Virus record (IMG/VR): IMGVR_UViG_3300020578_000472
Span: 1 to 22,219 of that record
DNA from: a virus
Length of the DNA: 22,219 bases
Reading direction: 5' to 3' (one strand)
A program made the position numbers and the translations under genes. Under the pieces are notes generated by a model. It searched no databases, had not been told where the DNA came from, and was given only the letters and a program-made list of their open reading frames with translations. Shown one piece after another: positions 14,367 to 20,708 of the stretch (position 1 is its first letter; every line of letters starts with the position of its first letter).

Positions 14367-14879
14367 ATGCCCACCCCCATTGAATTTGTCTTCTCTGACG
14401 AAGAACGGAAACTAGCGATGGAAGAAGGCCTGAGAAGGCAAGGCGTAAATGAAGCCAAGGGCCTTCGTGGGCGAAATGGTGGGGCTTGGCGCGGCAGTAA
14501 GGCTTTGGACATTCATTTACTTGGCGCTGCAGGGGAAATGGCTGTGGCGTCATATCTAGGAATGAAGGAGCATTTGTACAAAGAGACGGAAGCCAGGCGG
14601 GGAAGTGATGACTTGCCGGGTATTGATGTTAAAACCAGATCAAAATCGCACTACGATCTAATCGTTCAAAAAAACGAAGATCCTTTTAAGAGGTTTGTCC
14701 TCGTTACCATTGAAGACAAAACCACTCTCATTCATGGTTGGTGCCTTGGAAGAGAGGCAATGAAAAAAGAATATTGGGCAGATCCTGCTCGCGGACGCCC
14801 TGCGTATTTTGTGCCCAAGGAGGCTCTTTTTTCCATGAATAGCCTAAGGGAAGACTATGCCAAAGCTCAAATGCTCTGA
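14367..14879 (+). CDS. PD-(D/E)XK-type nuclease upstream of terminase
   Basis: I place the start at ATG 14367 (170 aa); an in-frame GTG at 14346 would precede the likely transcription start. Residues 53-62 (GAAGEMAVAS) carry Glu57 of the first helix, and residues 81-91 (DDLPGIDVKTR) give the D...D-x-K core (Asp82, Asp87, Lys89). The next strand is HYDLIVQK. This is the compact arrangement of small phage and archaeal Holliday-junction-like or restriction-type nucleases. It overlaps the terminase gene by 23 nt, so the two are co-translated; a role in DNA processing for packaging or in degrading host DNA is an inference. Confidence 0.72.
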   Translation: MPTPIEFVFSDEERKLAMEEGLRRQGVNEAKGLRGRNGGAWRGSKALDIHLLGAAGEMAVASYLGMKEHLYKETEARRGSDDLPGIDVKTRSKSHYDLIVQKNEDPFKRFVLVTIEDKTTLIHGWCLGREAMKKEYWADPARGRPAYFVPKEALFSMNSLREDYAKAQML

Positions 14880-16236
14880 CTTTGCCAAGCACGTATTAAA
14901 TACTCCACTATGGCCAAAGCAAGAGGAAATCCTTGATGAGTATTTCGGGGGCGGGAAAAGCCATGCTTGCTGGGCTCTTGGTAGGCGCTCTGGCAAGACT
15001 CTCATGGCTTCTATTGCAGCCGTATATGCCTGCTTCGTTCTAGAAAGCAGCTACAAGCGCAAAGTACGAAAGAACGAGAAATGGTACATCGTTACTATTG
15101 CTAACGATCAGCAGCAGGCGAAGATTGCCCTAAACAACATTCGTCAATTAGTGCTAGACAGTCCCCTTGGCACGGAAATCACCAGAGAAACTGCCACTGA
15201 AATTGAAATTAGTAATGGCTGCGTGTTCCAGGCCATTCCTGCTTCTGCTCGTGCATCACGGGGTAAGGCAGTAGTGATGTGCGTATTTGACGAGCTGGCC
15301 TTCCAGCTTGAAGGCGATGCCAACCGTGGCGCTAAAGCTATTTACGATGCTCTCTCGCCGTCCATTGCTCAATTTGGAGAAAATGGTCGCATATTGGAAC
15401 TGTCATCTCCTTGGCTGACAGATGGATTGTTTTATGAACATTTTAAAGAGGCTGAAAGCGGAGAATTTCCGTTTATGCAAGCCAAGAACATCCCAACGTG
15501 GGAGATCAACCCAAACCTCCCATGGGGCTGTCCATTCTTAGAAGCAGAACAAAAGCGAGACGAAGACAAGTTTTGGACTGAATATGGCGCTCGCTTCAGG
15601 GGTAATAAATCAGCATTGCTGGCTTCAGAAGTGGTGGATGCAGCTATTAATAAAGAACGAGGCATGCTCCTCCCAATTCGGGAATTCATGGGCAAGTATG
15701 TGCTGGCGCTAGACCCTGCTCGTGGTGGCGTGGGGCGAGACGAATATGTGGCCTGTATTGTGCATTTTGAAAAAGAAACTTTAGTGGTGGATAAGTTTCA
15801 CCTTTTCATGGCTGATTTTGAGATCAATGGGAAAAAGGAAGTGAGTGTTCAAGCCGTAGAAGATTGGATACGAGAGCACCATAAAATTTATCAATTTGAC
15901 AGTATTGTGCTTGACCAGTTCAACAGTTCTGCCACCATCCAAAGCCTCAATGCTGACTTCCCCATTAGAGAACTCACTTGGTCAGTAAGCACCAAGATGA
16001 AAGCTTTCAGCAAAATGAAAGAACTCTTTAATGCTGGCTTAGTGGACATCTATCCTCATGATCGTGCCATTCGTCAGCTCAAAAACCTCAACGTTCTGTA
16101 CAGACAAAGTGGACAATGGTCAGTAACTGGTGGTAAAGAAAGTGGTGTGGACGACTTCTGCTTTGCTCTTGCTGCTGCCATTCTTGAAGCTTCCAAGGAA
16201 GATGATTTAAATTGGCTGGAAGGACTTATTCGCTGA
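14857..16236 (+). CDS. terL: Terminase large subunit
   Basis: A 459 aa protein. The ATPase half has Walker A LGRRSGKT (residues 41-48), Walker B VVMCVFDE (139-146, catalytic Glu146) and the coupling motif LELSSPW (180-186). The nuclease half has the RNase H-like acidic residues Asp286 (VLALDPARGG), Asp353 (SIVLDQF) and Asp432/433 (GVDDFCFAL). The enzyme pumps DNA through the portal and cuts concatemers. No small terminase is obvious nearby, unless it is one of the tiny downstream genes or the nuclease takes part. It is transcribed away from the portal, which is unusual since these genes normally share a strand. Confidence 0.95.
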   Translation: MPKLKCSDFAKHVLNTPLWPKQEEILDEYFGGGKSHACWALGRRSGKTLMASIAAVYACFVLESSYKRKVRKNEKWYIVTIANDQQQAKIALNNIRQLVLDSPLGTEITRETATEIEISNGCVFQAIPASARASRGKAVVMCVFDELAFQLEGDANRGAKAIYDALSPSIAQFGENGRILELSSPWLTDGLFYEHFKEAESGEFPFMQAKNIPTWEINPNLPWGCPFLEAEQKRDEDKFWTEYGARFRGNKSALLASEVVDAAINKERGMLLPIREFMGKYVLALDPARGGVGRDEYVACIVHFEKETLVVDKFHLFMADFEINGKKEVSVQAVEDWIREHHKIYQFDSIVLDQFNSSATIQSLNADFPIRELTWSVSTKMKAFSKMKELFNAGLVDIYPHDRAIRQLKNLNVLYRQSGQWSVTGGKESGVDDFCFALAAAILEASKEDDLNWLEGLIR

Positions 16237-16284
16237 TTGTCATTAGAATTTTCAACAATTGGCATTTTCCTGCTTTCGTGAAAA

Positions 16285-16476
16285 ATGACTTCGTTTGAAC
16301 TATCTTCTAAAGAAGCCTCTTATCTCATTGCTCTTCTAGAGGCAGATAGACAAACAGCTTTGCAGTTATTAGCGGCTGACCATTTTTACCAGCCATCGTT
16401 GCTGCCACGGTTGAAAAAGTTTCAACGCTTGCTGAAGCATCAGCGAACAATGAAAGAAGAAGATGGCGTAGACTGA
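16285..16476 (+). CDS. Small unknown protein downstream of terminase
   Basis: A 63 aa, strongly helical protein beginning MTSFELSSKEASYLIALLEA and ending MKEEDGVD. It lies 48 nt after the terminase stop on the same strand. No Shine-Dalgarno is clear. The antisense frames here are Ser/Phe-rich and less convincing. Heptad-like Leu spacing suggests a helical bundle or a small DNA-binding or adaptor protein, but no family is recognised. Confidence 0.55.
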   Translation: MTSFELSSKEASYLIALLEADRQTALQLLAADHFYQPSLLPRLKKFQRLLKHQRTMKEEDGVD

Positions 16477-16495
16477 GCTTTCCTGCTTGCTTCCC

Positions 16496-16726
16496 ATGGC
16501 TCTCTCTAAGGCGGCTGAAGAAGCGTTCCATTCAGCGATTGAAGCGGCGTATGCCATGCAGGAGCCAAGCTCCTCAGAAGAGGACAGGCGGCTTGCCGGG
16601 AAAGCCTATGTGCTCTTCATGGAAGAATACTATGCACTGAGCAAGGAGCACAATAGTGAGCAATGGTGGGAAGCTGAATGCAGGGCTGATGCAAGCTTGG
16701 CCAGGTGCCGTATATACGATGTATAG
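16496..16726 (+). CDS. Small unknown helical protein
   Basis: A 76 aa protein from ATG 16496 (the frame also offers TTG 16487). It is acidic and helical: ALSKAAEEAFHSAIEAAYAM at the start, then EEDRRLAGKAYVLFMEEYYA and EQWWEAECRADASLARC. It starts 20 nt after the previous stop and ends 2 nt before another small frame, so this group looks like an operon of early or accessory genes. No domain is recognised. Confidence 0.6.
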   Translation: MALSKAAEEAFHSAIEAAYAMQEPSSSEEDRRLAGKAYVLFMEEYYALSKEHNSEQWWEAECRADASLARCRIYDV

Positions 16727-16728
16727 CC

Positions 16729-16857
16729 ATGGTTGGCTTGTTGTTCATCCTCCATGGGCAAACAAAGGAAATAGTGGTGCCCCTCCATGAAGCACGGCGC
16801 GTACATAAGCAACTTTGCCTAGAGGGAGCTGTTGTATTCTGGAGCTGGCGCTGCTAA
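16729..16857 (+). CDS. Very small ORF, possibly the 5' part of a decayed gene
   Basis: ATG 16729 to TAA 16857 encodes 42 aa (start MVGLLFILHGQTKEIVVPLH) with protein-like composition, 2 nt after the previous stop. After this stop, a -1 frame continues with protein-like sequence (LLNFESFLQEPIGQWLP, then FNGGSVVVLDSRSE) to about 16970. From there the original frame resumes (APLQIKAEHWPHQLIVYCDE) to TAG 17058 inside the tRNA. The pieces would make one gene of about 109 aa broken by two compensating shifts, or they are unrelated minigenes. The later pieces lack start codons. Confidence 0.4.
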   Translation: MVGLLFILHGQTKEIVVPLHEARRVHKQLCLEGAVVFWSWRC

Positions 16858-17048
16858 ACTTTGAAAGCTTCCTGCAGGAGCCCATTGGCCAATGGTTGCC
16901 AGTATCCTCGTCAATGCTGGCTTTTAACGGGGGTTCCGTCGTTGTTCTGGACTCTCGCTCAGAGGTGAGTTGAAGCACCTCTACAAATCAAGGCAGAGCA
17001 CTGGCCGCACCAGTTGATCGTCTATTGCGACGAAACTCTGCCCCATTT

Positions 17049-17123
17049 GCCCCTGTAGCCCAATAGGCAGTAGGCAACGGATTTAAGCTCCGTACAGTGT
17101 CAGTTCGACTCTGACCAGGGGTA
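17049..17123 (+). tRNA. tRNA-Leu (anticodon UAA), with a short variable loop
   Basis: The cloverleaf folds by eye: acceptor 17049-17055 with 17116-17122 (one G-U pair, otherwise perfect), T8 A9, D stem 17058-17060 with 17073-17075 and GG in the loop, a perfect 5-bp anticodon stem 17077-17081 with 17089-17093, loop TTTAAGC with anticodon TAA at 17084-17086, and a perfect 5-bp T stem 17099-17103 with 17111-17115 around TTCGACT. The discriminator is A123 and CCA is not encoded. The variable region is only 5 nt (17094-17098), whereas bacterial tRNA-Leu normally has a long arm. Phage tRNAs often help decode codons rare in the host. Confidence 0.9.
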
Positions 17124-17282
17124 TCCGCTATTTCCAGGCGCTCTTGTCAATTTGACAGGGGCGATATTTTTGTCCTCGATATTGAAGCCACATTGCTGGA
17201 CGATGCACCCATCGCCACCATTGTGAAAAAGCTTCATGCTCTGCCTCTAAAGAATAGGGGACGCCGCGATACACAAGTGTAG
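17115..17282 (+). pseudogene. Open frame without start codon just after the tRNA
   Basis: After an in-frame TGA inside the tRNA (17112-17114) the frame is open to TAG 17282. It reads protein-like from about 17145 onward (CQFDRGDIFVLDIEATLLDD, then APIATIVKKLHALPLKNRGR). There is no ATG or GTG before residue 40. An AGGGG at 17156-17160 precedes the ATT at 17166, a rare start type. It could be a gene remnant whose 5' end was displaced by the tRNA, or a gene using an unusual start. No family is recognised. Confidence 0.3.
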
Positions 17283-17300
17283 TCATTGATACAAAATTAT

Positions 17301-17368
17301 TTTTCTTAATGCTATGCCTGCCCCGTTTCTCAATTATTCGCCTGCGGATACACTAATTATTAAGAAAA
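17301..17368. repeat. 10-bp inverted repeat between convergent genes
   Basis: TTTTCTTAAT at 17301-17310 and its exact complement ATTAAGAAAA at 17359-17368 flank a 48-nt loop. They sit where plus-strand transcription from the terminase side meets the minus-strand cluster ending at 17371, and both arms are T-rich in the outgoing direction. A weak bidirectional terminator is possible, but the loop is long and the stem AT-rich. Confidence 0.35.
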
Positions 17369-17370
17369 GA

Positions 17371-17568
17371 TTATTTTTCTTTGCGGTGAATGTAAGTTTT
17401 TAATTCATGCAAATAGTTGCGGATCATTGCAGCTTTCTCCAAATGCCAGGGGTCGCGATGGAGAAAATATAAGCGCATGTGTTCATCAACTGCTTTTAGC
17501 AATTGATGAATCACTGGATTCCATGGCTCTCTAATGGGCGTGTTGAACGTCCGCCTGCGCTCGTCCAT
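17371..17568 (-). CDS. Small unknown basic protein
   Basis: I choose ATG 17568 (65 aa, MDERRRTFNTPIREPWNPV) rather than the ATT-type start 18 nt upstream. It overlaps the end of the metallophosphoesterase gene by 38 nt. The C-terminal half (HLEKAAMIRNYLHELKTYIH, then RKEK) has the helical layout of small phage proteins of unknown function that end in LR.YI..LK.WI. No enzymatic motif is seen. It is the last gene of the minus-strand right-arm cluster. Confidence 0.6.
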   Translation of the reverse strand: MDERRRTFNTPIREPWNPVIHQLLKAVDEHMRLYFLHRDPWHLEKAAMIRNYLHELKTYIHRKEK

Positions 17569-18103
17569 TAGAACGGAAATAATCAATGACCATTTCCAAT
17601 GGTACTGGAGAAAAATTATTTCTTTCTACACAGGCATTAAAATACCTTCCATCTGCCTGTCCATCTTTTATCGCTAAATGACAGTGCAAATGGCCATGCA
17701 CATTGCCACGATAGTGTCCTTGCAAATTATCGGGATGCACTGGAATGTGCGTGAAAACTATGCCACCAGGCATTAGCGATCCTGGCTGATGGAAATGAGC
17801 ACCACGAATGTCTTCAAAATGTTCAGCATAGTCTTTGAGCTTAAACGTGTCGTGATTGCCTCTAATGAGAATTTTTCTGCCATTGCATTTGGCTAAGTTG
17901 GCTAAGCTTCTGCGAGGGATGGCTACATCTCCTAAGTGATACACAGTGTCTTTTTGACGCACCACTGCGTTCCATCGTTCCACCATAATTTCGTCCATCT
18001 CTTCAACAGAATTAAAAGGACGCAATGGGGAACCATCGGGCTGAATAAAAGACAAGCTTTTGGCGTGTCCCCAGTGGGTGTCTCCAATGACGAAGGCGCT
18101 CAT
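17531..18103 (-). CDS. Calcineurin-like metallophosphoesterase
   Basis: A 190 aa protein with the complete metallophosphoesterase set: D8-x-H10 (IGDTHWGH), GD at 58-59 (YHLGDVA), GNHD at 82-85, H119 (FTHIPVH) and GHLH at 137-140. These residues bind two metal ions. Members hydrolyse phosphoesters; the substrate (nucleotide, RNA 2',3'-cyclic end or protein) is not predictable from sequence. It follows the ribonucleotide reductase beta gene, so a part in nucleotide turnover is plausible. ATG 18103 lies directly after a terminator U-tract, with no clear Shine-Dalgarno sequence. Confidence 0.88.
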   Translation of the reverse strand: MSAFVIGDTHWGHAKSLSFIQPDGSPLRPFNSVEEMDEIMVERWNAVVRQKDTVYHLGDVAIPRRSLANLAKCNGRKILIRGNHDTFKLKDYAEHFEDIRGAHFHQPGSLMPGGIVFTHIPVHPDNLQGHYRGNVHGHLHCHLAIKDGQADGRYFNACVERNNFSPVPLEMVIDYFRSNGRAQADVQHAH

Positions 18104-18125
18104 AAGAAAGGGAGCTTGCGCCCCC
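18104..18125 (-). terminator. Terminator hairpin between RNR beta and phosphoesterase genes
   Basis: On the minus strand GGGGGC (18125-18120), loop GCAA, GCTCCC (18115-18110) form 6 bp with one G-U, followed by TTTCTT and then immediately the ATG at 18103. The GNRA tetraloop favours folding. The U-tract is short and interrupted, so partial termination is likely. Confidence 0.65.
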
Positions 18126-18132
18126 TAGTTTA

Positions 18133-18876
18133 TCATTCCCGCCCGTAAGAAGGCAGATCGTAGTTAGGGCTTTCAAAAAACGCCACTTGCCTGCTGCTGC
18201 GCGTGGCAGCCATCTCAGGAGCCTTGCCCGTAAAGAACAACGACTCCGACTGTCGCAGCCAGAAATCCTTGTTCAGCCATTGCACAGTGCTTCGGCCAAG
18301 CTTTTCAAACAACCATGCGGCAGTAGCTGCCCGAAGCTTATTCAGGCTATGCGAATCCTCTTCACCCAGTTCCTTGGCAACCATGCCATGAATGGCCGTA
18401 TGCACGCGCTCATCGCGACTAATATCCGCCGAAACCGTCCGCATGCCCATGTCGCCATTTTGCCGAAAGAACGGCAATGCCACAAAGAAAATACTCCGCT
18501 CCAAAATGGAAGCTTTATGAATGGGGTGAGCAGGATGCTCCATCCATGCCTTTAAAATGCTCATCACTTCCTTCTCAGCCTTTGCATTAGTGCCATGAGC
18601 CATGGCAATGTAATTCAAAGCCTGGTCATGGCGCTCCTCATCTTCCTGATTGGAACGCAATGCCTCAATCACACCAAGAGTGGAAGGCAGTTCACGAGCC
18701 ATGCCTTGCTCCAAAAGCTCCTTTACGGGCATTTCTAAATGCCGCAGCGCCAAAGCTTTAAAAATGGTTTCTTCTGAACCTTCAGCAACATTTCCTTTTC
18801 CCACAGGCACGGCCTGCCAAGGACGCTTTTTAGCAATGGTGGACAAATAGGGCGAGTTCTCAACAGTGGCAATCAT
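18133..18876 (-). CDS. Class I ribonucleotide reductase beta (R2-like), no tyrosyl-radical Tyr
   Basis: A 247 aa ferritin-like protein. The diiron/dimanganese ligands are recognisable: E80-x-x-H83 (EERH), E126 (SILERSIFFV), E156 and H159 (SRDERVH), with E48 the likely first ligand. The residue four after H83, where E. coli NrdB has radical-bearing Tyr122, is Leu87; the next Tyr is Tyr89. The tail FESPNYDLPSYGRE has the C-terminal Tyr (239 or 244) used for radical transfer to alpha. It is shorter than E. coli NrdB (376 aa). A protein of this kind is reported next to the class I alpha in P-SSP7-like cyanophages. It supplies the radical for the alpha subunit 69 nt upstream. Confidence 0.82.
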   Translation of the reverse strand: MIATVENSPYLSTIAKKRPWQAVPVGKGNVAEGSEETIFKALALRHLEMPVKELLEQGMARELPSTLGVIEALRSNQEDEERHDQALNYIAMAHGTNAKAEKEVMSILKAWMEHPAHPIHKASILERSIFFVALPFFRQNGDMGMRTVSADISRDERVHTAIHGMVAKELGEEDSHSLNKLRAATAAWLFEKLGRSTVQWLNKDFWLRQSESLFFTGKAPEMAATRSSRQVAFFESPNYDLPSYGRE

Positions 18877-18890
18877 TCTTAATAAAGCGG

Positions 18891-18919
18891 AGGAAAAGAA
18901 AGGGCCGACAGGCGGCCCT
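18891..18919 (-). terminator. Terminator between RNR alpha and beta genes
   Basis: AGGGCCG (18919-18913), loop CCTGT, CGGCCCT (18907-18901) form a perfect 7-bp stem on the minus strand, followed by TTCTTTTCC. On the plus strand no T-run follows, so it acts on the minus-strand transcript, 26 nt after the alpha stop and 15 nt before the beta ATG. Confidence 0.8.
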
Positions 18920-18944
18920 CAATAAAGAATCAATGGGAAAGAAA

Positions 18945-20393
18945 CTATTCAGCACAACTGGAGCAAAAGCCAGCAGTCATGTCGCAAGCGACAGCATCCC
19001 CCTTAACCTCGTTGTCATCGAGGCCAAACATGCTCTTGAAATCGTCATCTAGCGCTGCAAAAGCATCGTCTTTTCGTTGGGTGTCAGGCAACACTTGCAA
19101 CGAATAGTAAAGACTAGTCTGAGGAGAATCAAGCCAATCTTTCAGGAACTGGCGGTCATAAACGACTACATCGCTCCAACTATTAAAACTATAGCCATGG
19201 AAAAGACCCGTTTGCTGATAGAGAGCCACAATGCCATTTGCCACACGGAAATAGTTGTCCCAACCAACGGTTTCAGCGATTTCTACTTCCCCGTAGTCAA
19301 AGCTCTCCACTCCAAATGTGCCAGAGTCTCTGTCCACTAAGCGTCCCACTGGAGGGGCAATTTCAGGAGTGGTCGTAAAGCCTTTCTTGTCTAAATAACG
19401 ATAAGAGCAGGAGGCTGTGGGGGCAATGCAAAAAGCTCGTTTCATGCCATGAGCACGAGCTACTTCTGCTGAATCTTCAATGGCAATATCAAGCAGCCAA
19501 ACAATATGACCAGCATGCGTGTCATGCCAAATAGTTTGCCAGTCAGAAGCATCATGATTTAAATAGGCTTCTAAAGCTTTCCCGAAATCTTCATACGATA
19601 CCTCCTCGGCAGCCAAGAAATTAGCTAAGCCAAGCATGCCAAGTCCCACTTGTTTGTCAATGACAGGCGGCAGATATTCATCAGTGTCGCCCACGCCCGT
19701 ACGAGGATGCAGCTCACAAAGCTGCTTCATGCCCTCCACAAAGGCTTCAGACAAATCAGACAGACCACATGCGCCCATATTCACATGCTGAAGCAGACAA
19801 GTGCCACGATGGGGCAAATACACTTCCAAGCAAACATTGGCACGGATGCGCTGGCCTTCATCGTCATAACGAATTTTATTAAGCCAGATGTCGCCAGAAC
19901 CAATGCCCTTCAGCAAAGCATCAATTAGTTCAGGAGAACTATTGTCCAAAAAACTATTGTCCACATTTAAACAACGCTTCACCCATGGCAGTTCTTGACG
20001 AGAAGCATTAATAAATTCAATGGCATCAGGATGGTCATAATCAAGATGCAACACTACAGCCCCATTTTTATATTTTCCACCCCGTCGTAAGATTTCATTT
20101 AATGCAGAATAAATTTTACCAAAACTTACGGGACCACTAGCTACAAGTCCTTTGCCATTTTCAGCACTCCTTTCACGCAAAGAAGACAAATGAATAGCGA
20201 CGCCCGCACCATTGCGCAGGCCATGGCTAACAAACTTCCAAGATGCTTCAATGCCATCTTCTCCCTCCATTGAATCTTCTACGGCAAATACTGTGCAACT
20301 CACGGGAAGACGACCATCATCATCTTCCATCCAGCTCTCCACCCTGCCAGTGCGAGCAATTTTTTCGCACCTTGCGCCTTCTTTGAGAATCAT
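18945..20393 (-). CDS. Class I ribonucleotide reductase alpha (short, cyanophage type)
   Basis: A 482 aa protein, against about 760 aa for E. coli NrdA, with no N-terminal ATP cone, so overall-activity control by dATP is probably absent. Catalytic residues are present: Cys33 (LPVSCTVF) and Cys199 (RGTCLLQH) as the redox pair, N186-x-C188-x-E190 (ANVCLEVY) as the active site, a loop CIAPTASCSYRY, adjacent Tyr-Tyr in TSLYYSLQV for radical transfer, and C477/C480 (GFCSSCAE) for regeneration by thioredoxin or glutaredoxin. The Tyr pair and the beta gene next door mark it as class I, although such short cyanophage enzymes have been annotated as class II. It makes dNDPs or dNTPs for replication. 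Confidence 0.87.
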   Translation of the reverse strand: MILKEGARCEKIARTGRVESWMEDDDGRLPVSCTVFAVEDSMEGEDGIEASWKFVSHGLRNGAGVAIHLSSLRERSAENGKGLVASGPVSFGKIYSALNEILRRGGKYKNGAVVLHLDYDHPDAIEFINASRQELPWVKRCLNVDNSFLDNSSPELIDALLKGIGSGDIWLNKIRYDDEGQRIRANVCLEVYLPHRGTCLLQHVNMGACGLSDLSEAFVEGMKQLCELHPRTGVGDTDEYLPPVIDKQVGLGMLGLANFLAAEEVSYEDFGKALEAYLNHDASDWQTIWHDTHAGHIVWLLDIAIEDSAEVARAHGMKRAFCIAPTASCSYRYLDKKGFTTTPEIAPPVGRLVDRDSGTFGVESFDYGEVEIAETVGWDNYFRVANGIVALYQQTGLFHGYSFNSWSDVVVYDRQFLKDWLDSPQTSLYYSLQVLPDTQRKDDAFAALDDDFKSMFGLDDNEVKGDAVACDMTAGFCSSCAE

Positions 20394-20396
20394 GAG

Positions 20397-20421
20397 ACAA
20401 CAAAGCCTGCTCCAAGCAGGC
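20397..20421 (-). terminator. Terminator just upstream of RNR alpha
   Basis: GCCTGCT (20421-20415), loop TGG, AGCAGGC (20411-20405) form a perfect 7-bp stem on the minus strand, followed by TTTGTTGT and then CTC-ATG (20393). It lies 26 nt after the stop of the 63 aa gene, so it can end that transcript or attenuate entry into the reductase gene. Confidence 0.75.
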
Positions 20422-20446
20422 CGAACGATCAGTGATTAGTTTAGCC

Positions 20447-20638
20447 TCAATCGCACAGCCCTTCAGGATCATTTCCGCTTTGAGCATCCCTTGCAAACAA
20501 TAGGGCCTCTTGCTTGCTGCGAAAATAATAGGGCTTCCCTTCATAAGCAATAAAATGCTTGAAACCAGGCCTGCTAGCACATGGCCAAACCTTTATCGCG
20601 CCCACCATAAACGGGCAAGGTAGATCATCAAAGCCCAT
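20447..20638 (-). CDS. Small unknown protein, terminator-linked start
   Basis: A 63 aa protein from ATG 20638 (MGFDDLPCPFMVGAIKVWPC). The middle, HFIAYEGKPYYFRSKQEALL followed by FARDAQ, resembles small DUF2188-like proteins with two strands and an amphipathic helix, but I cannot confirm the family. The start codon is exactly at the end of a terminator U-tract, and its AGGAGG Shine-Dalgarno is the 3' arm of that hairpin (spacing 7 nt). Confidence 0.65.
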   Translation of the reverse strand: MGFDDLPCPFMVGAIKVWPCASRPGFKHFIAYEGKPYYFRSKQEALLFARDAQSGNDPEGLCD

Positions 20639-20665
20639 AAAAAAACCTCCTGCTTTTACAGAAGG
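20639..20665 (-). terminator. Terminator whose 3' arm is the next gene's Shine-Dalgarno
   Basis: On the minus strand CCTTCTG (20665-20659), loop TAAAAG, CAGGAGG (20652-20646) form 7 bp with one G-U pair, then T7 and ATG 20638. G-U polarity shows it is built for the minus strand. AGGAGG in the 3' arm, 7 nt from the ATG, is a perfect ribosome binding site. Folding would both end transcription and hide the site. Confidence 0.8.
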
Positions 20666-20708
20666 CTAAGAACAATGGACGAGAAAATGTAGTAACGCTT
20701 GTTACTTA

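Noticed and set aside
16745-16978. Minus-strand 77-codon frame in the small-gene region.
   Set aside because: Ser/Arg/Pro-rich, no family resemblance, and lies opposite plus-strand small genes with better protein character.
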